Source: Synergistetes bacterium ADurb.Bin155 (GTDB lineage: Bacteria; Synergistota; Synergistia; Synergistales; Thermovirgaceae). Taken from it: 64,000 nucleotides of DNA. Location: assembly GCA_002070395.1 (NCBI GenBank), contig MWDE01000007.1, positions 23,631-87,630 on the forward strand, written 5' to 3'. Position numbers and translations under genes: made by a program. The notes beneath the pieces are model-generated. The model ran no database searches and was not told where the DNA came from. It saw only the letters and a program-made list of their open reading frames with translations. The first letter of the stretch is position 1, and each line of letters opens with the position of its first letter. This document shows positions 17,316 to 25,464 of this stretch, piece after piece.

Positions 17316-17351
17316 AGGCCCCGGGGTTATCCCCGGGGCCTCATTTTTTCT
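17316..17351. terminator. intrinsic terminator after arcC
   Basis: An 11-bp perfect stem (AGGCCCCGGGG, 17316-17326, with its complement at 17331-17341) with a TTAT loop is followed by a T-rich run. It ends the carbamate kinase transcript and lies between convergent genes. Confidence 0.9.
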
Positions 17352-17359
17352 CTTTTCGA

Positions 17360-19066
17360 TCAGGCCGTTCTGCTCCCGGCGCGATCCCGGTCGCTCCAGG
17401 CCCTTCGCCTCCCCGAGGCGGCGATCCGGCTAAGGGCCGGTCCCGACAGCCTGTCGGGGTCCCGCCGGTACTTTTCAAGGGCCGCGGGGAGCAGCTCCAC
17501 CATGACGCCGTCCTTTTTGAGCACTATCTCGGCGATCTCACGGCTTTCCACATCCAGGGCCGAGCATACCGTCCTGAGGACCTTCCCGGCGTTCCAATCG
17601 GCGGCGTCCCTCACGGGGAGCCGGACGAGGGTCCCCCTTTTGCGCCCCAGGGGCTTGCGCTCCCTCCGAGCTGGGACGGCGCGGGGACTCCGGTGGGCCG
17701 CCTGCTCCCTCTCCCGGGCGAAGTCGTCCTTGAGGGAGTAGCCGGAGCGGATGTCCTTGGCCGCCAAGTCCAGGAAGGCCGCCACGAGGTCCACCGGGTC
17801 GGCCTTCTCGAGCAGGCTCACGGCCCATTCCCTCGTGCCGTCGTCGCCCCCGAGGGAGTCGCCCAGGACCAACTCCTCGTAACGGGCCCTCTGCATAGTC
17901 CTGATGGACTGGGCGTCCGGGACGGGCGACCAGCTCAGGGAGATCTTCGTGTCCCTCAAGAGGCCCTTCAGTTTGTGGGCCTCGGCCAGGGTGAGCACCA
18001 GGATATCCTGGCCTTCGTTGCCGGCCCTCCCGGTCCTTCCGCTGCGGTGCACGAAGGTCTCTGCGTCGGAGGGGAGGCCGAACTGGAAGACGTGCTCCAC
18101 GTCGGGTATGTCCAGCCCCCTGGCGGCTACGTCGGTGGCTACCAGGTGGGAAACCCGGCCCGAGGCGAACATCGCCAGGGCGTGGTTCCTCTCCCTCTGG
18201 CTCATATCGCCGTGGAGGCAGCAGGAACTGAACCGCTCCCGGGCGAGCCTGTCGGCCACCTCGATGGTCTCAGCCCTGGTATGGCAGAACACGAGCCCCT
18301 TCGACGAGTTCTCCCAGAGCAGCGCGTTCACCAGGCCCTCCACCCTGCGGCCCTTCGGCGTCGTGTAGACCCGGTGAACTATGTCCTCGTGCTGGGCGCC
18401 CTCTTCCACGAGGGATATCATCTCGGGGTCGGTGAGGTACCTCCTGGAAAGAGCCCTGACAGCCGGGGGCATCGTGGCCGAGAAAAGCCAGGTCCTCTCC
18501 CTCGCCGGGGCGGCCTCGAGAATGGACTCCAGTTCCTCCCTGAAGCCCATGTCGAGCATGTGGTCGCCCTCGTCGAGGACCACGGTGCGGATGTGATCCA
18601 TCTTGAGCGTCCCCCGGCGCACGTGGTCCAGCACCCGGCCCGGGGTCCCGATGATGAAGGCCGCCCCGTGCCTCAGCTCGCGGACCTGGGCCGCCATGTC
18701 CATCCCGCCCACCAGGGTGGCACAGGCGCATTCTATCCGCCGGGAGAGCCACGCCGCCTCGCGGGAGATCTGGAGGGCCAGTTCCCTCGTCGGGGAGATG
18801 ATCAGCACTCCCGGCCTCGATGGATCGAGGTCCGGGTCATTCATGAGGGGAAGCAAAAAGGCGAGGGTCTTTCCCGAGCCCGTCCGGGCCCGGACGATCA
18901 GGTCCACGTCGAGGTCTTCCCGGCCGAGCACGGCCTCCTGGACCGGCATCGGTTCGGTGAAACCCTTCGCCTCGATGGCCTCGAGGAGCTCTTCCCGGAG
19001 GCCGAAACCCTCAAAACCCTTCCGGCCTTCCGGTACCATTGTTTCCAGTGTCGCGGTTTGTTCCAT
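17360..19066 (-). CDS. DEAD-box ATP-dependent RNA helicase
   Basis: A 568-residue RNA helicase. Conserved motifs are visible in order: ARTGSGKT (motif I), PTRELA (Ia), TPGRVLDH (Ib), DEGDH (variant of DEAD, motif II), SATMP (III), and in the second RecA domain FCHTR, LVATDVAARGLDIPDV and HRSGRTGRAG. Motif II reads DEGD instead of DEAD. The C-terminal extension (residues about 440-568) is basic near its end (GRKRGTLVR), as in CsdA/DbpA-like proteins that bind rRNA. ATG 19066 follows AGGAGG by 11 bases. The leader carries a promoter and a terminator hairpin, so expression may be set by attenuation. Confidence 0.93.
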   Translation of the reverse strand: MEQTATLETMVPEGRKGFEGFGLREELLEAIEAKGFTEPMPVQEAVLGREDLDVDLIVRARTGSGKTLAFLLPLMNDPDLDPSRPGVLIISPTRELALQISREAAWLSRRIECACATLVGGMDMAAQVRELRHGAAFIIGTPGRVLDHVRRGTLKMDHIRTVVLDEGDHMLDMGFREELESILEAAPARERTWLFSATMPPAVRALSRRYLTDPEMISLVEEGAQHEDIVHRVYTTPKGRRVEGLVNALLWENSSKGLVFCHTRAETIEVADRLARERFSSCCLHGDMSQRERNHALAMFASGRVSHLVATDVAARGLDIPDVEHVFQFGLPSDAETFVHRSGRTGRAGNEGQDILVLTLAEAHKLKGLLRDTKISLSWSPVPDAQSIRTMQRARYEELVLGDSLGGDDGTREWAVSLLEKADPVDLVAAFLDLAAKDIRSGYSLKDDFAREREQAAHRSPRAVPARRERKPLGRKRGTLVRLPVRDAADWNAGKVLRTVCSALDVESREIAEIVLKKDGVMVELLPAALEKYRRDPDRLSGPALSRIAASGRRRAWSDRDRAGSRTA

Positions 19067-19100
19067 AAAAGCACGTTCCTCCTGTATTCGATAAAGGGAC

Positions 19101-19129
19101 ACAAAAAAAGCGGCGCCCATGGGGGCGCC
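19101..19129 (-). terminator. intrinsic terminator in the leader of the DEAD-box helicase gene
   Basis: On the minus strand GGCGCC and its complement (19112-19117 and 19124-19129) form a stem with a six-base loop, followed by GC and seven Ts. It lies downstream of a strong promoter and 35 bases upstream of the helicase start codon. Confidence 0.8.
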
Positions 19130-19161
19130 ACTTCGTGTAATCCCTTCACGGCAATGGGACA

Positions 19162-19189
19162 ATTATCGCCATCGGCGGCGAAATGTCAA
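19162..19189 (-). promoter_or_regulatory. predicted strong sigma-70 promoter of the DEAD-box helicase leader
   Basis: The minus strand reads TTGACA (complement of 19184-19189), a 16-base spacer, then GATAAT (complement of 19162-19167). Eleven of twelve positions match consensus. Transcription would begin about 30 bases before the terminator hairpin. Confidence 0.75.
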
Positions 19190-19241
19190 GCGGTGCCGGG
19201 GGCCTTCACAAGGTACTACCCCGGAACCGCGCCGGGGTGCT

Positions 19242-20129
19242 TCATTTCGAGGTCCGGACCCAAAGCATCCGGCCCTTTTCAAAGAGGGGCTCGAGGGTGC
19301 CATCGTCGGCGAGATGTGAGAGGTGGGCCGACACGGTTATATGGGTGAGGACGTACTGGGCAGGGTTGAGGGAGAGGTCGAAGTGCACGGCCAGCACAGC
19401 GATGAGGTCCTCCCGGGAGGAGGGGACGGCGCAGGTCCCCAGGATCCTGTCGCGGACCTCATCGAGGGCATCCCTGTTCCTCTTCACGAGGGGGCCGATG
19501 TCGCCGCGGGGCTCGGCATGGCTGGGCACGAAGAGGGCCGCCTCGGCCTTTTCCAGGTATTCGAGGGTTTTCAACTGGGAGGCCACGTCAAAGCAGACGG
19601 CCATGCCGTACTTGTCGAGTATGGCCGGCGGGAAAAGGCTGTCGGCGATGAAGAAGACGCCGTCGGGGGTCCTGAGGCCCACCATGTCGAGGAAATGCCC
19701 CGCCAGTGGCACCGCCTCAAGGCCCGTATCAAGCACCGGCCCCGACGAGAGAATGATGTCGGTGACCATCGAGGGCTGGGCCTTCAGGAACTTCCCGCTT
19801 ATGGCGCCGAAACCCGCCGCCCCCCAGAGGAGGGCCGGTTCCAGCCAGGGCTCCTCGATGAAGACCGACTCGGCCCGCGTCGCGGCCACGCGGCAGCCCG
19901 TCCTCTTCTGGATGAGGGCGTTGCCCCCTATGTGGTCGGCGTTAGAGTGGGTGTTGACGATCAGGTCCAGGTTCCACCCCTTCCCCTCGAGGGCCTTCAG
20001 GATCTTCCTCCCCGCCGACTCGTCGTTCCCGCTGTCGATGAGGACCGCCCGGCCCTCCCCGGCGTAAACCCCCAGGTTGGTGGGGCCCGGTATGTACCAG
20101 CTGTCCCCCGACGCGTTCACCATGTCCAT
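19242..20129 (-). CDS. MBL-fold metallo-hydrolase
   Basis: A 295-residue metallo-beta-lactamase-fold protein. The metal-binding motif is THSNADH (H61, D65, H66), a variant of THxHxDH in which the middle histidine is asparagine. Further ligands are probably the GH in PLAGHFLDMVG, the D in FFIADSLF and the H in VPSHAEPRG. The replaced histidine suggests a changed metal site, so function may differ from glyoxalase II or lactonase types. It is divergent from the exonuclease gene, and a promoter-terminator pair separates it from the downstream helicase. Confidence 0.85.
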   Translation of the reverse strand: MDMVNASGDSWYIPGPTNLGVYAGEGRAVLIDSGNDESAGRKILKALEGKGWNLDLIVNTHSNADHIGGNALIQKRTGCRVAATRAESVFIEEPWLEPALLWGAAGFGAISGKFLKAQPSMVTDIILSSGPVLDTGLEAVPLAGHFLDMVGLRTPDGVFFIADSLFPPAILDKYGMAVCFDVASQLKTLEYLEKAEAALFVPSHAEPRGDIGPLVKRNRDALDEVRDRILGTCAVPSSREDLIAVLAVHFDLSLNPAQYVLTHITVSAHLSHLADDGTLEPLFEKGRMLWVRTSK

Positions 20130-20212
20130 TGGTGCACCACCCCTCTTGCTGTTACTATAGGTTCGCCGCGGGAGAAGGACAACCTCTTCCCCGCGAAGAA
20201 AAGGAGGTACCC

Positions 20213-21088
20213 TTGACCGACCTCATCCTCATCGACGGCCACGCCCTGGCCTACAGGGCCTTTTTCGGCGTCAAGCGGCCCCTCCGCTCCCCCGAGGGCG
20301 TGCCGGTGAACGGCCTCTACGGCTTCGGGAGGGCCCTCATGGCCGTCGTCGAAAGATCCGGGGCGAGGGAGGGGGCCGTGGTCTTCGACTCGCCGGGGCC
20401 CAGCTTCCGAAAAAAGCTCTACCCCCCCTACAAGGCCAACCGCCCCGCGCCGCCGGAGGACTTCATCCCCCAGTTGCCCCTCATGATGGAGCTGGCCCGC
20501 TGCCTGGGGATAACGGTCGTGACCAGTCTCGCCTTCGAGGCCGACGACCTGATCGCCGCGGCCGCCGTCAGGGAGGCGGAGCGCGGCAAGGGAGTGATCA
20601 TCGTCACGCCCGACAAGGACCTCTTCCAGACCCTGGGCGAGGGCGCCATAACCATCCTGCGCCCCGCCGGGGGCGATAGTTTTACCAGGGTGGACGCCTC
20701 CTCCTTCCGGGAGGCCTTCGGGTTTGAGCCGCGCCACATGGCGGAGTACCAGGCGCTGATGGGCGACCGGACGGACAACATCCCCGGCGTCGCGGGGGTT
20801 GGGCCCGTCACCGCCGGGAGGCTGGTGAGATGTTTCGGCGACCTGGAGTCGCTCTACGAGGGGATCCGCTCCGTGAAGGGCTCCCTGAGGGACCGCCTTG
20901 AGAAGGGGCGGGAGGAGGCCTTCCTGAGCCGTGAGCTGGCCCGCCTCCGCCTGGACGCCCCCGTACCGGAGGACCTCTTCCTGGCAGAGCCCGACCGGGA
21001 AGGTTCGGCCTGCTTCTGCGAGGAAAAGGGGCTCGAGGAACTGGCATGGTCCTGCCGCGCCTTCAGCCCTTGCCCGACAGGGTGGTGA
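20213..21088 (+). CDS. stand-alone 5'-3' exonuclease (PolA N-terminal-like)
   Basis: A 291-residue FEN/PIN-family nuclease equivalent to the 5'-3' exonuclease domain of DNA polymerase I, with no polymerase domain. Acidic metal-binding residues are visible in LILIDGHALAYRAF, AFEADDLIA, VTPDKDLFQ and GDRTDNIPG, followed by the helix-hairpin-helix GVAGVGPVTAGRL. The start is TTG at 20213, placed four bases after AAAGGAGGT; no ATG has comparable support. It probably removes flaps or RNA primers in replication and repair. The next gene begins seven bases after its stop. Confidence 0.9.
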   Translation: MTDLILIDGHALAYRAFFGVKRPLRSPEGVPVNGLYGFGRALMAVVERSGAREGAVVFDSPGPSFRKKLYPPYKANRPAPPEDFIPQLPLMMELARCLGITVVTSLAFEADDLIAAAAVREAERGKGVIIVTPDKDLFQTLGEGAITILRPAGGDSFTRVDASSFREAFGFEPRHMAEYQALMGDRTDNIPGVAGVGPVTAGRLVRCFGDLESLYEGIRSVKGSLRDRLEKGREEAFLSRELARLRLDAPVPEDLFLAEPDREGSACFCEEKGLEELAWSCRAFSPCPTGW

Positions 21089-21094
21089 TGGCCC

Positions 21095-22972
21095 GTGGCA
21101 GGCGGTAGCGTGGGCTTCCTTCCCGTCGACCGGGAGGACCTGGATCGCCTCGGCTGGGGCGAGGTGGACTTCGTCTTCATCACCGGCGACGCCTACGTCG
21201 ACCACCCCAGTTTCGCCAACGCCGTCATACCCAGGGTCCTCGAGGCCCGGGGCTACCGGGTCGGCGTGATCGCCCAGCCCGACTGGAGGAGCCTGGGGGA
21301 CTTCCTGGCCCTCGGAAGGCCCCGCCTGGGCGCCCTGGTCTCGGCGGGCAACCTGGACTCCATGCTCTCCCACTTCACGGCGGCGAAAAAACCCCGCCGT
21401 GACGACCCCTACTCCCCCGGCGGCAAGGCCGGGAGAAGGCCCCAGAGGGCGACGGTGGTCTACTGCAACCGGGCCCGGGAGGCCTGGAAGGATATCCCCC
21501 TCATCATAGGCGGCGTCGAGGCCAGCCTAAGAAGGTTCGCCCACTACGACTTCTGGTCCGACAGCGTCAGGAGGTCCGTCCTCGTCGACGCCAAGGCGGA
21601 CCTCCTCGTCTTCGGCATGGGGGAAAAACCGATCCTCGAGATCGCCGAGGCCCTTTCCAGGGGCGTGCCCGTGGGGATGATAAGGGATGTCCCGGGGACC
21701 TGCCGCCGGGCAAAGGGGACGGACCTCCCTCCGGGGGCTGTCGTCCTGCCCTCCTTCGAGGAGGTCTCCCGCGACCGCGCGGCCTTCGCCGAGGCCTTTC
21801 GGCTCCAGTACGGTGAACAGGACCCCTTCCAGGGGCGCCCCGTCGCCCAGGACCAGGGTGCCTGGTACGTCGTTCAGAACCCGCCGGCCATGCCCCTTTC
21901 CACGGAGGAGATGGACTGGGTCTATGAACTCCCCTACAGGAGGGAACCCCACCCCATGTACGATGACAGGGGGGGCGTCCCCGCCGTCGAGGAGGTCCGG
22001 TTCAGCATAACGGCCCACCGGGGCTGCTTCGGGAGTTGCTCCTTCTGTTCCATAACCTCCCACCAGGGGAGGGTGATCCAGGCCAGGAGCGACGCGTCCA
22101 TCCTCAGGGAGGCCAAGACCCTGACGGGGCTGCCCGGTTTCAAGGGTTATATCCACGACGTGGGGGGACCCACGGCCAACTTCCACTCCCCCGCCTGCCC
22201 CGCCCAGCTTTCCCGGGGCTCCTGCCCCGACAGGGACTGCCTTTGGCCGGAGCCCTGCGCGGCCCTGGAAACCGACCAAAAGGGCTATTTCGAACTTTTG
22301 AAGAAGATCCGCTCCCTCCCGGGGGTGAAGAAGGTCTTCGTGCGCTCCGGCATCCGCTACGACCACCTCCTGGCCGCCCGTGATCCGAAACTCATCGAGG
22401 ACCTTTGCGAACACCACGTCAGCGGTCAGCTCAAGGTGGCCCCCGAGCACGTCTCGCCCAGGGTCCTGGCGCTGATGAGGAAACCCGGTAAGGAGGTCTT
22501 TCTGGAGTTCATGAGGGAATTCGACAGGGCCAACAGGAAGTCGGGAAAGGAGCAGTACCTGGTCCCCTACCTGATGTCGAGCCATCCCGGCTCCACCCTG
22601 GCCGACGCCGTGGAACTGGCCCTGTTCCTGAAGGAGATCCGTTACCACCCCGAGCAGGTGCAGGATTTCATCCCAACGCCGGGGACCCTTTCAACGTGCA
22701 TGTTCTACACGGGCCTGGACCCCATGACCGGCGAAGAGGTCTACGTGCCCCGCTCGACCCACGAGAGGAAGCTCCAGAGGGCGCTGCTGCAGTACCGCTC
22801 GCCGGCCAACAGGAAACTGGTCGAGGAGGCCCTGGTCAAGGCGGGGAGGGAGGACCTCATCGGCACAGGCCCCCACTGCCTGGTCGGACCCATGGGCCGC
22901 GGGGGCAGGCGGAAGGGGCGCTCCGGCAAAGCGGGGCGGACCCGGCTCAGTCGCGGGGGCGGAAAACGATGA
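21095..22972 (+). CDS. YgiQ family radical SAM protein
   Basis: A 625-residue protein of the UPF0313/YgiQ family. The N-terminal domain contains DAYVDHPSFANAVIPRVLE (in parts) and GGVEASLRRFAHYDFW; the radical SAM motif is CFGSCSFC in ITAHRGCFGSCSFCSIT; HPGSTLADAVELA follows. The C terminus is short and very basic. The substrate of the family is unknown. The start is uncertain: GTG at 21095 gives MAGGSVGFLPVDRED, and a second GTG at 21110 gives MGFLPVDRED; no ATG fits. It follows the exonuclease gene closely and converges with the Usp gene, overlapping it by 26 bases. Confidence 0.92.
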   Translation: MAGGSVGFLPVDREDLDRLGWGEVDFVFITGDAYVDHPSFANAVIPRVLEARGYRVGVIAQPDWRSLGDFLALGRPRLGALVSAGNLDSMLSHFTAAKKPRRDDPYSPGGKAGRRPQRATVVYCNRAREAWKDIPLIIGGVEASLRRFAHYDFWSDSVRRSVLVDAKADLLVFGMGEKPILEIAEALSRGVPVGMIRDVPGTCRRAKGTDLPPGAVVLPSFEEVSRDRAAFAEAFRLQYGEQDPFQGRPVAQDQGAWYVVQNPPAMPLSTEEMDWVYELPYRREPHPMYDDRGGVPAVEEVRFSITAHRGCFGSCSFCSITSHQGRVIQARSDASILREAKTLTGLPGFKGYIHDVGGPTANFHSPACPAQLSRGSCPDRDCLWPEPCAALETDQKGYFELLKKIRSLPGVKKVFVRSGIRYDHLLAARDPKLIEDLCEHHVSGQLKVAPEHVSPRVLALMRKPGKEVFLEFMREFDRANRKSGKEQYLVPYLMSSHPGSTLADAVELALFLKEIRYHPEQVQDFIPTPGTLSTCMFYTGLDPMTGEEVYVPRSTHERKLQRALLQYRSPANRKLVEEALVKAGREDLIGTGPHCLVGPMGRGGRRKGRSGKAGRTRLSRGGGKR

Positions 22973-23396
22973 CCGTGCAGGGTGCGTGCTCCACCACCCT
23001 GGCGGCCACGCTGCCTATGAAGAACCTCTCCAGGCTCCCCATGCCCCTGTGGCCTATGAAGATGGAGCGATAGGGGTACTCCTCCGCCTGGCGGATTATC
23101 TCCCCCGAAGGGCTCCCGTAGGGGAAGACCATGGAGACCTCGACCTTCTCGGCTCCGGCCTCCTCCCGCTCCTTGAGCACCATGGCCTCCAGGGCCTTCC
23201 TGGTGGCCTTGGCGTGCTCCTCCTCGATCGTGGTGGGGATGGGCATCCCCGGGAAAAGCGCGGCGGGGTAGGGCTGGAAGACGTAGATGAAGTCGAGCCC
23301 CTGGAGCTTTTCCTTCCTGGCCCGCTCAAAGGCGAACCTCACCAGCGGTTTCGTTATGTCGCTTCCGTCGATGGCCACAAGCGCCTTGCGCATCAT
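22947..23396 (-). CDS. universal stress protein, UspA family
   Basis: A 149-residue Usp-domain protein. The beginning MMRKALVAIDGSDITKPLVR and the ATP-loop region GHRGMGSLERFFIGSVAARV match the family's GxxGxGxxxxxxxGS nucleotide-binding motif, so it probably binds ATP. Its exact role in stress is unknown. A GATCACCTCC stretch upstream on the minus strand supplies GGAGGTGATC, an excellent ribosome binding site. The 3' end overlaps that of the convergent radical SAM gene. Confidence 0.93.
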   Translation of the reverse strand: MMRKALVAIDGSDITKPLVRFAFERARKEKLQGLDFIYVFQPYPAALFPGMPIPTTIEEEHAKATRKALEAMVLKEREEAGAEKVEVSMVFPYGSPSGEIIRQAEEYPYRSIFIGHRGMGSLERFFIGSVAARVVEHAPCTVIVFRPRD

Positions 23397-23429
23397 CGAT
23401 CACCTCCATGATAGACCCCGGATCTTCGA

Positions 23430-25352
23430 TCAGGATCCGGGAAAGCGAAAACCCTTCTCCCTGAAAAGCCTCAGGCAGGCGTCGGCCACCTGGGGGTCAT
23501 AGAGGCGCCCCTTGTTGGTCTCTATCTCCTCCAGGGCGGCTTCCACCCCCAGGGAGGCCCTGTAAGGACGATGGGAGGACATGGCCTCCACCACGTCGGC
23601 CACGGCGAGGACCTTGGCCTCGAGCATGATCCGGTCCCCCTTGAGTCCCCTCGGGTAACCGGAGCCGTCCATCCTCTCATGGTGCTGCAGGATCATGTCG
23701 GCCAGGCGCCAGGGGAGCTCGATGTTCTTCATTATCTCGTAGCCCACCTCGGGGTGGGTCCTGATCAGGGCGAATTCCACCTCGCCAAGGGTGCCGGGCT
23801 TGCTCAGTATCTCCGTCGGTATGTTTATCTTGCCCACGTCGTGGACCAGCCCCGCCATCCTGATGGAATTGACGGTCTCCTTGTCGAGCCACAGCTCCTT
23901 GGCGATGGCTTCGGAAAGGGCCGAGACATTCCTCTGGTGACCGGCGGTATAGGGGTCACGGGTCTCGGCGGCCATGGCGAGGACGTCGATGGTCTGTTCC
24001 CAGGCGCGGCTCATGCTCTCGAGGCTTTTTTCGGCATGCTCACGGCTTTCGATGAGGGCCTTCCTTGCCTCCTTCGCTGCCGATATGTCCCTGTATATGA
24101 CGTAAGCGCCGACGAGCCCCCCCTCCAGAGTGACGGGCACGGAGATCAGGGAGACATCGACGAGGGTGCCGCTCTTCTTCCGCCTCACCGTCTCTTCCTG
24201 TAAGGCGTTGCCCTTGTCGGTCCTTCTGTCCATTTCAATCCCTTCCTGGAGCAGGTCCCCGGGCACTATCATTTCGTTCAGGGTCCTGCCCTCGGCCTCG
24301 TCGCGGCGGTAACCGAAGAGCCTGGTGAAGCCTCTGTTGACCCGCAGGATACTGTTGTCCTCCGTGCTTTGCAGCACCAGGGCATCGGGCGATTCCTCGA
24401 AGAGCTTCTCGAAGAGGACCTTTTCCCTGGAAAGATCGGCCCTGCTCTTCAGGAGTTCCCTGGAGCGGGCCAGGACCTTCCGCCGCAGCATCAGGTTCGT
24501 GAAGAGGACACCCAGCACGGTCGCCAGGGACGCCCCCACGAACCAGGGGAACCACCGCGGGATGACGCTCATGACGCTCCTCTCGGAGAGCCAGTTCTGG
24601 ATAGACCTGTTGAGGGGGGAATCGGGGATGGGCCTCCACTTGGTGAGGTGAAAATCGAGGATCTGCAGTACCGTCACGCTGAGGCCCTTGGGGGCGGCGA
24701 AGCGCAGCTCCCGAGGCTCCAGGAAGATGTTGGTCCGGTCGACCCGGTGCTCCGCCTCGTTGGTCAGCCCGAAGAGGCGGCTCACGAGCCCGGCCTCGGC
24801 CTTGTAGCCTTCGATGGCCTTGAACACATCTGGGTAATCATCCACCTCGAGGTAGGAGCAGGTTATCCCGAAGCGCGCCGCGAGGCTCTTAAAGGCTTCC
24901 CCGTAGGTGTCCCTTTTGACCACGGCGACCTTCATGCCATCCAGGTCAGGGATGGAGGTGGGGTTCATGTCACGGCGGGAGTAGAAGACCCCCCAGTTTG
25001 AGACGACGGCCTCGCGGGTGAAGTCGAAGAGCTGTTCCCTCTGCTCAGTCCAGGCCACGGCCGCCATGATGTCCAGCTCGCGGCGCTCGAGCCTTTCAAG
25101 CCCTTCGGCAAAGGATCCTTCCACCCATTCCATCGTCCAACTGTTCTCAGCGGCCACCGCGTTGAGGACATCGGCGAAGAGGCCCTTCACGACACCGTCG
25201 TCGTCCCGGAAGACCAGGGGCGCGTTCTGGTAGAAACCCACCTTGACGTGGTGGAGCGCCTGGGCGGGGGCTGAAAAGAGGAGAAGTCCCAGGGCGGTGG
25301 CCGCCATGCAGCGGGTCAGGAGTTTCCTCGTCAGCACTTGCACGCGGCGCAC
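23430..25352 (-). CDS. HD-GYP phosphodiesterase with periplasmic solute-binding sensor and PAS domain
   Basis: A 640-residue membrane sensor. It has an N-terminal signal/anchor (about 15-33), a periplasmic SBP_bac_3 (amino-acid-binding-like) domain (about 35-260), a transmembrane segment (about 270-295, WFPWFVGASLATVLGVLF), a PAS domain (about 320-440) and a C-terminal HD-GYP domain with HDVGK at H504-D505 and GYP at 565-567. HD-GYP domains degrade c-di-GMP, so this probably couples detection of an external small molecule, perhaps an amino acid, to c-di-GMP. Start codons near 25352 and 25343 are both GTG. It ends 33 bases before the Usp gene. Confidence 0.9.
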   Translation of the reverse strand: MRRVQVLTRKLLTRCMAATALGLLLFSAPAQALHHVKVGFYQNAPLVFRDDDGVVKGLFADVLNAVAAENSWTMEWVEGSFAEGLERLERRELDIMAAVAWTEQREQLFDFTREAVVSNWGVFYSRRDMNPTSIPDLDGMKVAVVKRDTYGEAFKSLAARFGITCSYLEVDDYPDVFKAIEGYKAEAGLVSRLFGLTNEAEHRVDRTNIFLEPRELRFAAPKGLSVTVLQILDFHLTKWRPIPDSPLNRSIQNWLSERSVMSVIPRWFPWFVGASLATVLGVLFTNLMLRRKVLARSRELLKSRADLSREKVLFEKLFEESPDALVLQSTEDNSILRVNRGFTRLFGYRRDEAEGRTLNEMIVPGDLLQEGIEMDRRTDKGNALQEETVRRKKSGTLVDVSLISVPVTLEGGLVGAYVIYRDISAAKEARKALIESREHAEKSLESMSRAWEQTIDVLAMAAETRDPYTAGHQRNVSALSEAIAKELWLDKETVNSIRMAGLVHDVGKINIPTEILSKPGTLGEVEFALIRTHPEVGYEIMKNIELPWRLADMILQHHERMDGSGYPRGLKGDRIMLEAKVLAVADVVEAMSSHRPYRASLGVEAALEEIETNKGRLYDPQVADACLRLFREKGFRFPGS

Positions 25353-25464
25353 CCCCTTTTATAGCCCTCAAGGATCCCCGATGGGAGCGGGAGATTGTAT
25401 TATTTATGAAGGCATACGAAGTGATTTTATCATGCCCCAGGGGCGAGGGCAAACGAGATCATTA

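Noticed and set aside
17693..19348. 551-codon plus-strand frame opposite the DEAD-box helicase
   Set aside because: Composition is rich in G, R, P and H without motifs, while the minus strand carries all helicase motifs.
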